This document shows, in pieces, positions 1-11,718 of a stretch of DNA of 64,000 nucleotides. Position numbers and translations under genes: made by a program. The DNA lies in assembly GCA_022432975.1 (NCBI GenBank), contig CM039512.1:42383124-42447123 (forward strand). The letters run 5' to 3'. Each line of letters opens with the position of its first letter. Within the stretch, counting starts at the first letter, position 1. The notes beneath the pieces are model-generated. The model had not been told where the DNA came from, did no database searches, and saw nothing but the letters and a program-made list of their open reading frames with translations. The stretch comes from Begonia masoniana. Taxonomy: Eukaryota > Streptophyta > Magnoliopsida > Cucurbitales > Begoniaceae.

Positions 1-2254
1 ATTAGTGTTATACGTATGTGGTAAGCCTTGTGAGGGTTGTGGGACAGTTGTACGTAGGTGGTGAGCCTTGTGAGGGTTGTGAGACAGTTGTATGTAGGTG
101 GTAAGCCTTGTGAGGGTTGTAGGACAATTGTACGTAGGTGGCGAGCCTTGTGAAGGTTGTGGGATAGTTATACGTATGTGGTAAGCCTTGTGAGGGTTGT
201 GGGACAGTTGTACGTAGGTGGTGAGCCTTGTGAGGGTTGTGGGATAGTTATACGTATGTGGTAAGCCTTGTGAGGGTTGTGGGACAGTTGTACGTAGGTG
301 GTGAGCCTTGTGAGGTTGTGGGATAGTCATGCGTAGGTATTGAGCCTTGTGAGGGTTGTGAGACAGTTGTATGTAGGTGGTAAGCCTTGTGAGGGTTGTA
401 GGACAATTATACGTAGGTGGCGAGCCTTGTGAGGGTTGTGGGATAGTTATACGTATGTGGTAAGCCTTGTGAGGGTTGTGGGATAGTCATGCGTAGGTAT
501 TGAGCCTTGTGAGGGTTGTGGGACAGTTGTACGTAGGTGGTGAGCCTTGTGAGGGTTGTGGGACAGTTGTACGTAGGTGGTGAGCCTTGTGAGGGTTGTA
601 GGACAATTGTACGTAGGTGGTGAGCCTTGTGAGGGTTGTGGGATAGTCATGCGTAGGTATTGAGCCTTGTGAGGGTTGTGAGACAGTTGTATGTAGGTGG
701 TAAGCCTTGTGAGGGTTGTGAGACAGTTGTATGTAGGTGGTAAGCCTTGTGAGGGTTGTGAGACAGTTGTATGTAGGTGGTAAGCCTTGTGAGGGTTGTA
801 GGACAATTGTACGTAGGTGGTGAGCCTTGTGAGGGTTGTAGGACAATTGTACGTAGGTGGCGAGCCTTGTGAAGGTTGTGGGATAGTCATGCGTAGGTAT
901 TGAGCCTTGTGAGGGTTGTAGGACAATTGTACGTAGGTGGTGAGCCTTGTGAGGGTTGTGGGACAGTTGTACGTAGGTGGCGAGCCTTGTGAAGGTTGTG
1001 GGATAGTTATACGTATGTGGTAAGCCTTGTGAGGGTTGTGGGATAGTCATGCGTAGGTATTGAGCCTTGTGAGGGTTGTGGGACAGTTGTACGTAGGTGG
1101 TGAGCCTTGTGAGGGTTGTAGGACAATTGTACGTAGGTGGCGAGCCTTGTGAAGGTTGTGGGATAGTCATGCGTATGTGGTAAGCCTTGTGAGGGTTGTG
1201 GGACAGTTGTACGTAGGTGGTGAGCCTTGTGAGGGTTGTGGGACAGTTGTACGTAGGTGGCGAGCCTTGTGAGGGTTGTGGGACAGTTGTACGTAGGTGG
1301 TGAGCCTTGTGAGGGTTGTGGGACAGTTGTACGTAGGTGGCGAGCCTTGTGAGGGTTGTGGGATAGTCATGCGTAGGTATTGAGCCTTGTGAGGGTTGTG
1401 GGACAGTTGTACGTAGGTGGTGAGCCTTGTGAGGGTTGTAGGACAATTGTACGTAGGTGGCGAGCCTTGTGAAGGTTGTGGGATAGTCATGCGTAGGTAT
1501 TGAGCCTTGTGAGGGTTGTGGGACAGTTGTACGTAGGTGGCGAGCCTTGTGAGGGTTGTGGGACAGTTGTACGTAGGTGGTGAGCCTTGTGAGGGTTGTG
1601 GGATAGTTATACGTATGTGGTAAGCCTTGTGAGGGTTGTGGGACAGTTGTACGTAGGTGGCGAGCCTTGTGAAGGTTGTGGGATAGTCATGCGTAGGTAT
1701 TGAGCCTTGTGAGGGTTGTGGGACAGTTGTACGTAGGTGGTGAGCCTTGTGAGGGTTGTGGGACAGTTGTACGTAGGTGGCGAGCCTTGTGAAGGTTGTG
1801 GGATAGTCATGCGTAGGTATTGAGCCTTGTGAGGGTTGTGAGACAGTTGTATGTAGGTGGTAAGCCTTGTGAGGGTTGTGAGACAGTTGTATGTAGGTGG
1901 TAAGCCTTGTGAGGGTTGTGGGATAGTCATGCGTAGGTATTGAGCCTTGTGAGGGTTGTGGGACAGTTGTACGTAGGTGGCGAGCCTTGTGAGGGTTGTG
2001 GGACAGTTGTACGTAGGTGGTGAGCCTTGTGAGGGTTGTGAGACAGTTGTATGTAGGTGGTAAGCCTTGTGAGGGTTGTGGGATAGTTATACGTATGTGG
2101 TAAGCCTTGTGAGGGTTGTGGGACAGTTGTACGTAGGTGGCGAGCCTTGTGAGGGTTGTGGGACAGTTGTACGTAGGTGGCGAGCCTTGTGAAGGTTGTG
2201 GGATAGTTATACGTATGTGGTAAGCCTTGTGAGGGTTGTGGGACAGTTGTATGT
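1..2254 (+). repeat. 40-bp minisatellite, about 56 copies
   Basis: Unit of 40 bp with core gagccttgtgagggttgtgg. Four main variants alternate: ggacagttgtacgtaggtgg, ggatagtcatgcgtaggtat, ggatagttatacgtatgtgg and agacagttgtatgtaggtgg. One unit near 312 lacks a base. Because 40 is not a multiple of 3, minus-strand frames stay open over hundreds of codons with a 40-residue period. These are by-products of the array, not genes. The array continues past the left edge of the window. Confidence 0.95.
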
Positions 2255-3451
2255 CAGTTGTGAGTTTTGTGCACGTTATGGGTTGTAGGCACATTTTGAT
2301 TGTGATGCATATATGGAGTCGTAATTAGTTGATTATGGTGAGCATGCATCATGTTTTAAAAGCTACGTAAAATGTTTTGAGCATGTTTTCAAGCACGGAG
2401 GGAGAGTAGTGGAGGCGAGGTACGGTATGGACAGGCGACAGTGGGCTAGAGTGTGACTGTGGGCCCCACTTCCGGGACGAGCTGGAGCGGTGGCGACGTG
2501 CTGGTGGTAGTGCGGTGTATTGACCGACTGCCCGGATGGTTGCACTTCGAGTCGAGACAGTGGCTGGAATGTGACTTATGGACCCAGTTCCTGGAGGAAC
2601 CGGGACGGTGGTGACGTGCCGGTAAACAGTGCGGTGTATGGACCGACTGCCCGGTGCGGTTGCATTTCGAGTCCGAACAGGGGGGGTTTTGGGTGTGACT
2701 TATGGACCCCGTTCCTGGAGGAACGGGACGGTGGTGACGTTACCGGTAACAGTGCGGTGTACGAACTGACTGCCCGGTGCGGTTACATTCCAAACCTCAG
2801 TGAGATGCGATGCGGTGAGATGATGACAACGTGTGTAGAGACCTACATGTGTTAGGCTTGCATAACCAGTTTTCATGCTTCACGTTTATCTTTCAGCACT
2901 TTACTTGCTAAGCTTATAGCTTACGGTGTGTTCTGTGGTGTAGGTACTGCTGAGCTGGTGGGTGTGTACCAAGAGTCTGACTAGGAGTAGGTGGCAGTCG
3001 GTGGCGTGCGACCAGGACCCCAGTTGATGACAGTGTTAGGGCGACCTGACCCAGGAAGAACTGTAGCATGGTGTTGATGGGGAATAGGACTTTTTTTGTC
3101 TTTTGTGGGGGTATTTGTATTTGGTGTATATAGTCATAGTTAAGGGTGATATGTCACCCTATACTGTGGGCTTTCTTCGTTTTGGTTGATAGCATTTTCG
3201 TTCTGTTATGATGATTGTTTGGAGATTTCGTAGATTGGATAGTTTTGTAGGAGTATTCTGGATTGGCTGGGATTTATTCGTTTGCAGGTACTTAGCATAT
3301 TGGGGGCGCCATTTTCAGGCGTTACTTTGCCGAAATTTTTGGGGAGGACGCCGTGGTGCTTAATAGTTAGGAATAAGGAAAATTAGTGAGTCGTTTAGCT
3401 CAGAGTAGTCCCTGTAGCGAACCGGGAATTCGGGAGTTTCGGGGCGTTACA
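1..3451 (+). mobile_element. Chromovirus-type LTR (3' part), solo or 3' LTR
   Basis: The stretch ends in gtagcgaaccgggaattcgg and then ggggcgttaca at 3441-3451, the same kind of terminus as the other gypsy LTRs here (gtagcgaaccgggtttat...ggcattaca at 23359). Its 5' end lies outside the window. Inside are the 40-bp array, three copies of a roughly 120-bp GC-richer repeat (about 2410-2800, each holding gtgcggtgta and cggttgca), and an acceptor-like ctgtggtgtag|gtac near 2932-2948 matching the position of tgtgatgtag|gtg in the other LTRs. No tRNA-primer site follows the end, so it is a solo or 3' LTR rather than a 5' LTR. No gene is seen; the 2520-2855 reading frame lies in the 120-bp repeats and looks fortuitous. 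Confidence 0.7.
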
Positions 3452-3723
3452 AACACCAAGGAGAGGGAGAGAGTGAAAAATTTTTGACGAGCGATTCGTC
3501 ATGTCTTATGGCTAGGAGATCACTCGTGAGACTTTGTGTGCCGACTTTTGTGACCAAGCTTCAAGGGTATGTCATCCTAACCTCCTCATTTTTGGATTTT
3601 GTATTTTTAGGGTTTTAGTTGGGAGCACATTCAAGCAATGGAGCTCGAATCCGTTCGATCTTTCTAGTTATATTAGTTTTTTTGGAATGGGTGAAAGTGT
3701 ATTCGGCATTCAAAGGAGAGAGG

Positions 3724-4095
3724 TGTAACAGCCCCCGAGACACTCACACTAGAGCACGTCCCCCACGTGGCTAGGTGGCACTGTTCCTCACGACCTTCTC
3801 CCCCCTGGAAATGGAGTTTTTACCTTTCCCAGCACTCGAACCAAGGACCTCCAGGCTATAATTCATGGACTACATAGCTCAAATGGTACCAACACTTGTA
3901 GCCCATGGATTATAGTCTGGAGGTCCTGGGTTCAAGTGCTGGGGAAGGCAAAAACTCCCTTTCCAGGGGGAGAAGGTCATGAGGAACGGTGTCACCTGGC
4001 CACATGGAGGACGTGCTCTAGTGTGAGTGTCATGTGGTCGAGGTTAAAATTGGGGGGTGAAAGTGCTCTGAGTGAGTGCCCCGAGGACCGTTACA
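3724..4095. mobile_element. Inverted-repeat element with tRNA-like pol III boxes (SINE pair or foldback)
   Basis: Two arms of about 150-200 bp are inverted copies. A perfect 21-bp match lies at 3741-3761 versus 4009-4029, and the outer ends read TGTAACAG and CCGTTACA. Reading rightwards from the centre there is an A-box-like tagctcaaatgg (3875-3886) and a B-box-like ggttcaagtgc (3929-3939), spaced as in tRNA-derived SINEs. The left arm carries the mirrored B box (ggttcgagtgc on the minus strand). A short A-run follows at 4095. It could be two SINEs inserted head to head or a foldback transposon; no coding capacity is visible. Confidence 0.6.
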
Positions 4096-6220
4096 AAAAA
4101 TGCACCTTTTTACTTTATATAAGATAATTTAGATATTTGGTATCTAGACCTTATTGAACTGCTTTTACTTTATCGCACTATTATATCTGTAATCACTGTG
4201 TAGATCTTTGTACTTTAATTAATGTTCAAGTCTTCCGCTGTGAACCAAGACTTGGGCTAGGTGATCGATTCTTCTTCAAGGATCGTGTTGCCTGACTCGA
4301 AATTCTGTGAGGTCCGCCTCCAGGTCGTGACAGCGACAACGTCGAAGAGAGACTAATCTTTGTTTTTGTGGAGAGAAATAGTAAGTTCGCCATCATTGTA
4401 AGAAAAATCTTAAAGTGAAAAAAGATTGACGAAATTAACAGAGATACAATTGTAGAAGGGTCAGAAGAAGCGGAGGAAAAGAATACCGATGAAGGATTAA
4501 TGCGTTTTCAACCAAATTTCTCATTGTTTCCATGGCAGGAGTAGTGAAAATCACTCTTCAGATGTAACGAGTGTAGTAGTATTCCTGCACATTTGAAGGA
4601 AGGGTTGAGGTTGGGTATTTCTATTGGGCTTGGACCCAAAGTTGAAAGATCCTTCCAAGATCAATTGAAGAGGATAAATATTGATCGGTTTTTAATTCAT
4701 ATTTTTAAAAAAATTAAATATTTTGCTACAGGAATTCCACAACATCACAAACGCTATGAATTTAATTTGAAACTCTTAACGTATTTTTATGATTAGTGCA
4801 TATTAATCAAAGATCAAATCCGATGGATAACAGACAATGTATTAAAATTAAATAAGTTATCTCATTTAAATGTGTAAGGATGAAGAGGATGAAGTGGTGT
4901 TATAATGATGTTGGCAAGATAGCATGGAGTAGAAGAAAAGAAACTGTCCACTACCCATGTTCAACCAAGAGAGAAACAAACAAGAAATGGGAGTCCAGCC
5001 ATCAGGTCTCCCACCAGATGAACCAGAACAGCGAGACGTGAACTCACCATCCGGCGTCCGGTTTGGTTCCAACCTTAATTGGAACCAAAATTATCGAATC
5101 AGCACCAAAGTTTTAGACACTGTAACCAACTTGAGCTGGTTTTGGAACCAAGTCGATGTTTTTGATTATGCTTGATTCGGTCCAAGTTCAATTTCGGATT
5201 AGGATTCTCAAGTATCAACTCCGTTTGGATTGGTTTAGGCTCGATATTTATTTCAATTTTAGACAGTTTGGGATTAGTTTGGACTCGTTTGGTAGTTTAC
5301 GTTAGTTTTTCGACTTTTTTTTTTCAAAATTTAAAAAGAAAAATAAACTAGCCCATTTCCGTCAGATTCCGACCGACTTTTCAAAAATTGAACCAAGAAC
5401 CTAACTGAGAAAAGCAATCCCATCGGTTCGTTTTACAAAATTGGTTTTTCAAAATTTTAACCTAACCAAACTGAACCAAACCGGATGAAAATTCCAGCCT
5501 TCCTCTGACAGCTTCAATTATACGTGGGAGCATCATAACAGATAACAAAAAACAAGCACATAATAACAACTAAAGCTACAGCTATTTCCAACTTCATCGA
5601 CAGTTCTTTTTTTGGGGGGTCCTACTTGTTCCATTTTGCACAACAGGTCAATTTTGGCTAAAATCACCCTGCCATGTTTTCAAACATTACGATAAAAAAA
5701 TAAACTAAAAAGTTACAGCTATTTTGCTTTAACAAGATCAAAAGAAAACCCCACTGTACACGTTCAATATTGCAACATAAAATAAAACAATAAAGAAATT
5801 CCAAGCATTGTTCATAAGGCAATGATACTGTCTTTAAAAAATTCACCCAAATCAATTCATGGTTTTCAATTCCTGGAGAAAATGTCAGGGAAAAAAAACC
5901 CATCTAAGTCGCTTAAAAAGATTCATTTTCTCAGATCAAAACTAAAACAAACAGAAATCAGAGACCAGAAAACGAGGAAATTCTCATATTCCACATAAAC
6001 ATAAACATAAACATAAAACAGCCATAAGAACAAGATAAGAAAAGTCTGTAATGGTAGCACAAAATCAGGAGACAGAAATGAAGGTTCTATGTAGAAATGA
6101 AAAGGAGTTGCTATTATTCTAGACATTCCAGACCGGAGAGAGAAAGGCAGGAGCAGTCCAAATAAAAAGGAAAACTAAATTAGTGCAATAGATAATCATA
6201 CCATAGCTGGAAGTATTCTT
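4096..6220. other. Non-coding, AT-rich intergenic stretch
   Basis: Only short fortuitous reading frames are present. Around 5050-5500 the sequence is rich in aaccaaacc/ggttcg-type words and an imperfect palindrome ttggttccaa...ttggaacc, probably an old decayed repeat. The 5500-6220 part should contain the 3' UTR of the minus-strand bHLH gene that ends at 6221. I see no RNA gene. Confidence 0.5.
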
Positions 6221-6919
6221 TCAATCTTCAAAACCAAGTTTCTGAACTTCCATTTTAAGAGACTTGAGGTACTTGACAGCTTCGTCTAGAACATCGACAG
6301 TATTCATTTGGTCACCACCAGGAACAATCCCTCTCAATGCTTTAACCATCTTCTTCACTTTCTCTCCTCTCGTGTTACCATTGCTCCTTCTGGCAGCCGA
6401 CCTCTGGCTAGAAGATGCCATCTTATTTGGGTTTAGGTATTCCGCACAATATTCAAGAGACATACTCTCGTTGTTCCAATGAGAATTCCCTGTGCTGACC
6501 TCTTCCTCATCATATTCTTCTTGTTCTTCCTCTTCAGAACTCAGTAATGCATTTATATCGTCAGAATCCTCTTTCATAGACAGTTTTTCTCTTTCGTCAC
6601 CATTTTCCTCTTTAATCACAAAATTTTCTTGGATGTATTCGGCATAGATGTTTGCAGCAGGTCCTGTGAATTTGTTGACCATTGTGGGATGAAACATTAT
6701 CTGGCTCCGATTATCAGTGTGATCAAAGATGATGAAATTTCTAGGACAAACATCAGAGGGTTGAAATTCGACGCTATTCAACGGCCCCAAGTTCTTTGTC
6801 CCAGGTGATAAAACAGAAGTATAAGCAGACGTAACTGGAATCTCCGAATGATTATTAGCCCCTTGATTTGCAAGATGGGGCATTTCCCTTTTGTGGTACC
6901 AGTGTTGATCACTCTGCAT
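6221..6919 (-). CDS. SAC51-like bHLH transcription regulator (bHLH144 type)
   Basis: The protein has 232 residues. The start chosen is the ATG at 6919 (MQSDQHWYHK), the first true ATG of the frame; everything upstream in frame begins from TTG. Residues 128-140 form an acidic Glu run. Residues about 174-228 form a helix-loop-helix (RGEKVKKMVKALRGIVPGG, then DVLDEAVKYLKSLK). The basic region (QRSAARRSNGNTRGEK) lacks the His-Glu-Arg set that reads an E-box, as known for the SAC51/SACL family, so the protein probably acts by dimerising rather than by binding E-box DNA. Known biology: SAC51 members mediate thermospermine control of xylem differentiation, with translation controlled by a conserved uORF. 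That uORF is present upstream at 7205-7443, which supports the family call. A splice acceptor (ttggttag) ends at 6928, eight bases before the ATG. A GTGAGT at 6985 would give only a 58-nt intron, so the partner donor is uncertain. Confidence 0.88.
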   Translation of the reverse strand: MQSDQHWYHKREMPHLANQGANNHSEIPVTSAYTSVLSPGTKNLGPLNSVEFQPSDVCPRNFIIFDHTDNRSQIMFHPTMVNKFTGPAANIYAEYIQENFVIKEENGDEREKLSMKEDSDDINALLSSEEEEQEEYDEEEVSTGNSHWNNESMSLEYCAEYLNPNKMASSSQRSAARRSNGNTRGEKVKKMVKALRGIVPGGDQMNTVDVLDEAVKYLKSLKMEVQKLGFED

Positions 6920-7204
6920 TGGAAATCCTAACCAAAATAGCAAAGAAAAGACAGGCCACTGGATTTTGAGCTGGCTATTACTCACTTTCAAAACTAACTA
7001 GAACTGATGAGAGACAAAAAAAATCAAGGTATCGCCATTCAGGAGACACCAGAATTCAAAATCAACCACAGCTAAGTTGAAATACTTTCATTTCTTCCTA
7101 CTTGTCTTTACATCAAGATGTGAAATGGAGGGCACTTCAGTCCGAATCCCAATATCCAAAAGCTTTTACCAAATCCCCCAAGTGTTCAGAAACGTTTCGT
7201 GACT

Positions 7205-7443
7205 CTACGTAACAGGTTTAAGCAACTGACGGAAGTACTCAGCCTGCATAACCAAAGCAAACAAACATTAACTGCAATTTCACATGCCAGCAAAAATTGA
7301 AAATGAAAAAAAAAATGAAAAAAACTAAATTTTACCTGACAAACTTGGATCACTTGATAGAAGGCAAAGACCCCAACGCTCATCTTAATCTTCCCAAATT
7401 CCTGGACTGCTCTGTATCCCCTTGCTGTTGCCCCAATGTACAT
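7205..7443 (-). CDS. Conserved upstream ORF (SAC51-type CPuORF), two exons
   Basis: Exon A spans 7443-7336 (36 codons, MYIGATARGYRAVQ... ending VCQ). Exon B spans 7243-7205 (AEYFRQLLKPVT then TAG). The donor cag|gtaaaa at 7336 and the acceptor ttatgcag|gct at 7244 are clean and in phase 0, so the peptide is 48 residues. The C-terminal AEYFRQLLKPVT, preceded by a Cys-Gln pair, is the hallmark of the conserved uORF peptide in SAC51/SACL mRNAs. In known relatives this peptide represses translation of the main bHLH ORF and thermospermine relieves the repression. The main ATG lies about 285 nt downstream. The N-terminal half is more divergent than the tail. The real start could lie in an earlier exon not recognised here. 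Confidence 0.85.
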
Positions 7444-8935
7444 TCTCAAACTCCCGATCAGATTTGTAAAATCCCCCCAAACAGAAAAGAATTACTCCCC
7501 AAATCAGTCTCTTAACTTCTACCTTCAGCACAAAGTGGAAAAAAAATTATTATTGTTACAATCATGGATAAAATACAACTCCTTTAAAGGACCAAAAAAT
7601 TCAAATATATGTCCAAGACTTGGCTCAAAGAGATTATAGTAAGACAACTTCTGACACATGAGTATTGAAACAGCATAAAGAGCGAATAGAAAAATTTAAC
7701 GGTTAGCAGCAATCTCAAAAGTTTCACAGGCTGAAGAATAGGGGAATTCAAATGTGAGATTTTAACTTAATGGATCAATTAACAATTCAGAGGATGATGA
7801 ACTCACCAGAAAATATCAAATTACAGGATGACACGGAAGAACACCACCAAACGAACACATTTGCAGCTGTAATGAGATGTCCACGGCATCTTGATCGTCT
7901 CCAATTGCACGTTATAACAATGGCAAAACTTAAGTTCCACTGCAAACGAACATAAAAAAAATGCAGATTGTAATATATGTTGCACTAAATCAAATAAAAA
8001 CCAAACTATTAAATGAAAACAAATCCCCTGAGCCCTAATCATACAGTAAAGAAAATATTTCTTAGAATAAATCTAAGTAAAAAAGCAGTAAACAAATTGA
8101 AGTTAAAAACTCATTACACATCCGGGTTCGGTCTGTAATCATCCTTCAGAAATAAATATGCTATATAGAGGAAAGCTAGAGTATAAGAATCATGAAACCA
8201 AATCATCTGACCGTAGTACTAAGCTTTCATATCATTCACAGAGAAGGAGAAGAAGCAAATAACAACAAAAAAAAGTTGCAAATGGAGAAGCACTAGGAAT
8301 GCTTAGAACATGATAGATCAACGGTATTAAAGATATTGCAATTATAATTTCACAAAAGATGAGAAACAACAAAGATGATACACCAACCACCAAAATAAGA
8401 GGAAGCCTACGAGATACTCAGAAACACTATGAATCAAGCACTACTTGTCAAAATCCAGCAACAAAAAGAGAAGAAAAACCAAATTTCCCGCAAAAACTAA
8501 CAAAAAAGAAACTCGCACAAAACTCTCACCAGACCAACAAAAACGAGGGTTCCACAGACAAAACTTCACAGTTCAGATCAGCGAAACGCGGGATGAAGAA
8601 GATCGGAAGCTCAAATTCTCAAAGCAGAGTAAACAAATTCCTAGATTTGTAGCTGCAGCTGAAGATCCAAATTCCAATCCAATGCTCCTAGAGAGAGGGA
8701 AAGCAGAGAGAGAGAGGGAGAGAGTTGGTGGGTGAGTGATGGTGTTTTCTCCTTTTCTTTTTCTGGTTTGGGAGTATGCGCTTACGGTTCGAGGCATGGA
8801 GGAGAGAGATATCGAGGTCAAACTTAGAGAATCGACAGCCGTTGGATTGAAACACTTTCCGTGTTCCACGGGATGAGATAATGGCCGTCCGATCAAGCAC
8901 GCGTGACCTGAGTTGGATAGATGGGGTCCACAAGT
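7444..8935 (-). promoter_or_regulatory. 5' leader, introns and probable promoter of the bHLH gene
   Basis: A CT-rich stretch (about 8690-8735 on the minus strand) followed by leader-like sequence resembles a plant 5' UTR exon. A good donor ctg|gtgaga sits at 8529, so a leader exon of roughly 8530-8740 is plausible. Long intron(s) would then run to the uORF exon at 7443. The several short reading frames here are not convincing genes. Exact exon ends need transcripts. Confidence 0.4.
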
Positions 8936-10259
8936 TTGCTTAATTGCCTACGAACCAAACATGAAATATATGCCTTCCAATTATATAATTTGACTTATTG
9001 TTTATTTATTAATTAATTTATTATGTCTAATTAATTAATTCATTTTAGAAATATTGTTTCTAGTATCAAGTAAAAATAATGAGTAAAATAGATCTTGGAT
9101 CTTAAATCTTGGATCTTAAATCTAGCGAATCATTTCGACCGGTAGGCCCGAAATCGGACGATTTGGTTCCATCTCTGATAGAAATGAACTGTTGTTAGTT
9201 TTCAATTTAAATTTTTATGACTAAGACTCAGTGTGAATTGGTTTCAATTTGTCTGTAAATTTAAAATTTAAAATTTATTTAAAGTTATAACTAACAACAG
9301 TCAGATCAAGAGATCCAAGTTTTCATGGACCAATTTATTAAATGCATAATCGATTTCAAAACTACTAATAATCTCCACCAACTTTCGTATTATTATGCTC
9401 AACCATATTTAATGAGTATGAAATGCATTTATCACTCACAACTCATGAATCATATATTTCATATTCATGCTATGACAACTGCATATCCATTCAACATATT
9501 ATTTGAATGTTCTTATTATCATCAAATACCATATGAAACATATTTTATTAACGCTTATATACATGATAAATAAACTATAATATTTGACTCTGCACACGTA
9601 CGTACATCCTTGTCATGACCTGCAAACGATCTGAGACAAGATGAGGGGCAACCCAACAAGAGAACAGATCGAATCACTTGACCTTATCCTTAAATATTTA
9701 GCATTGCAACGGAAGTTTTTTAAATTAATTACATGCCAGATCTCGAAACAATTGAGCTAAATTTATGTCCAATAATGAGATCAGATTGCGTAATAATACA
9801 TTTTCAATAACAGTGCAAAAATAGAATAAAACAAAAGATAAACCAGTATTCTAGCCTCACTAAAATGAAATAAAATTCCCTCAAAGGAAATCAACTTCTA
9901 AGGAAACAAAATGACGTCAAAAATATTTATGAGATGGCAACTGAGGATCACTTTGATTTCAACTTGAAAGGGGAGTCGTTTAGGATAATTCGACTAAACT
10001 CAATAAGAAAATAGTTTTTATATACAATATTCATTTAGAAAACAATGAGAGAGCATGTTATTATTAAAAACAATTTATAAAACTGATTCATAAAAATATA
10101 TACAAGGATGAAGGTTAAATTAGTCTATTATAATGTGGTACGTACTTAAAATAGATTCATGTCAGAGGCATAACAGAAACATAAATAACGATAATATTCA
10201 GTCGATCGCAACAGCATAATGATCCTGATCAGGATTAGAGTTTTGTGTTCAGGGACACG
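8936..10259. other. AT-rich intergenic stretch, nothing recognised
   Basis: Very AT-rich with short direct words (for example cttggatcttaaatct twice near 9090-9120). The frame at 9325-9573 starts at a good ATG but matches nothing I know and has the composition of random AT-rich DNA. No RNA gene is seen. Confidence 0.4.
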
Positions 10260-11574
10260 TGATAAATGTGTATTTTACACACTTTATTGTACTCTTTAAT
10301 ACTTGAATTGATTAGTTTTACTCAAGTATATGAAAGATTTTGATATATTTGGTGCAAATGTGTAGAAAAAATTAGAGAATTGCAGGTTTCGGTTAAATCA
10401 AACCAGAAGAAAGGAAGAAATTATTGTCTAACAAAGGAGTTGCCGATCGATCGGCTATGTTGGCGATCGATCGTCTGATGAAGATTTTAAAGAAGAAAAG
10501 AGAGTCCAGCAAAAGAGTTGTCGATAGATCCGCAACCCTTAGCGATCGATCGGCTAAACTATTACAAAATTATGGAGCAGAGGCATAGCCGATCGATTGG
10601 CTACATATCACCGATCGATCAGCTGAAGCAATATTTTACGCAAAGCAGAAGAGATAGCCGATCAATGGGTTACACCTCAGGCGATCGATTGGCAATTTTA
10701 ATTGTCTTAATCCCAACCGTTGTTCGATCAGCTATTTTAAATGTCTTAATCTGGACCGTCGATCAAACAGAAAACATGAGATTAGGTTAAAAGAGGCAAA
10801 AAAAGGATAGAGAAATCATTCAAGCCCGAGAGAGACGGAGACCGGAACGAAGCGAGAGCAAGGGAGAAATGAGATTTCGGATCGACAACCCTAGTTTTTC
10901 TTTCTCTTCCTCTTCTGAACTATGAACATCTTTATTATTTCCGTTATTTCTCTTTATTTTAGTATGAACTAATTTTCTTTTCTAGGGCTACGATGTAGCC
11001 GAATTATGACTATTTAGTTTTTCTTTTAATTCAAGTTGTTAATTTTCTGTTACAATATTGTGTTGAGTAAATTATCATGTTCTTAAAGCTTGCGATTATC
11101 TGATCAACAATAGCATGTTCGTGTGATTTTTTTGAGACCGAGAGGTAATAAATAATCGTGTACTCAATAATTTACCATGAAAATGATGTTAGACTAGAGA
11201 TAGCTAATGCGTTTATGTGGTATTTTAATTTCTCGTTCTTAATGTATTCAATTAATTCTTAGGATTAGAGACCGAGAAGTAATAATTCGTTAGTTGGATA
11301 AGTTTGTCATTACTAAAGAGAGATTGATAAATACTTTTGTGAAATTGTCATCAACACATAGAAATAGAAAATAATGAATTGGATTAGGAATACTAAATAT
11401 GATTAATTTTAGTAAAATCAAAAACCCTAGAGCTTTCTCATTATATTCTCAAACTCATTTAATTTCTACGATTTAATTAAATTATTTTGCTTTGTTTTAT
11501 TAAATCTAAAATCATCAAAGTTCTGTATTCATTATAAATTGGAATTAATTTCATTTGATAATTAGTGAAACTAG
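10260..11574 (+). mobile_element. Athila/Tat-like LTR, 3' end cut by a chromovirus LTR
   Basis: It begins TGATAAATGTGTATTTTACA, matching (as reverse complement) the LTR that begins TGATAAGTGTGTATTTTACA at 46800. Both also share the block ctagggctacgatgtagccg (near 10984; mirrored near 45900) and the ctcggtctcaaa/gagaccgaga words. Hence this is a diverged plus-strand copy of the same LTR family. It stops at 11574, where TGTAGCACCC of the next LTR starts. Inside, 10441-10745 carries several irregular copies of a gccgatcgatcggc-type palindrome. No flanking gag is seen. Confidence 0.7.
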
Positions 11575-11718
11575 TGTAGCACCCGGTTTCATTGAGCCAA
11601 CTTATTTTATTAACTAGTAGTGAATATTTTATAGGTGAAATTGGGGAGAAATTAGTGATTAGGCTAATGAGTGACTAGGCGAGAGCATAATGGTAAATTG
11701 AGTTATAAAGTAAATAAC

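Noticed and set aside
447..2294. Minus-strand proline/threonine-rich repeat proteins
   Set aside because: Generated by the 40-bp array; starts are arbitrary and no non-repeat domain is attached.
6920..6991. N-terminal extension of the bHLH protein
   Set aside because: The extended frame starts from TTG and crosses a splice acceptor ending at 6928; the first real ATG is at 6919.
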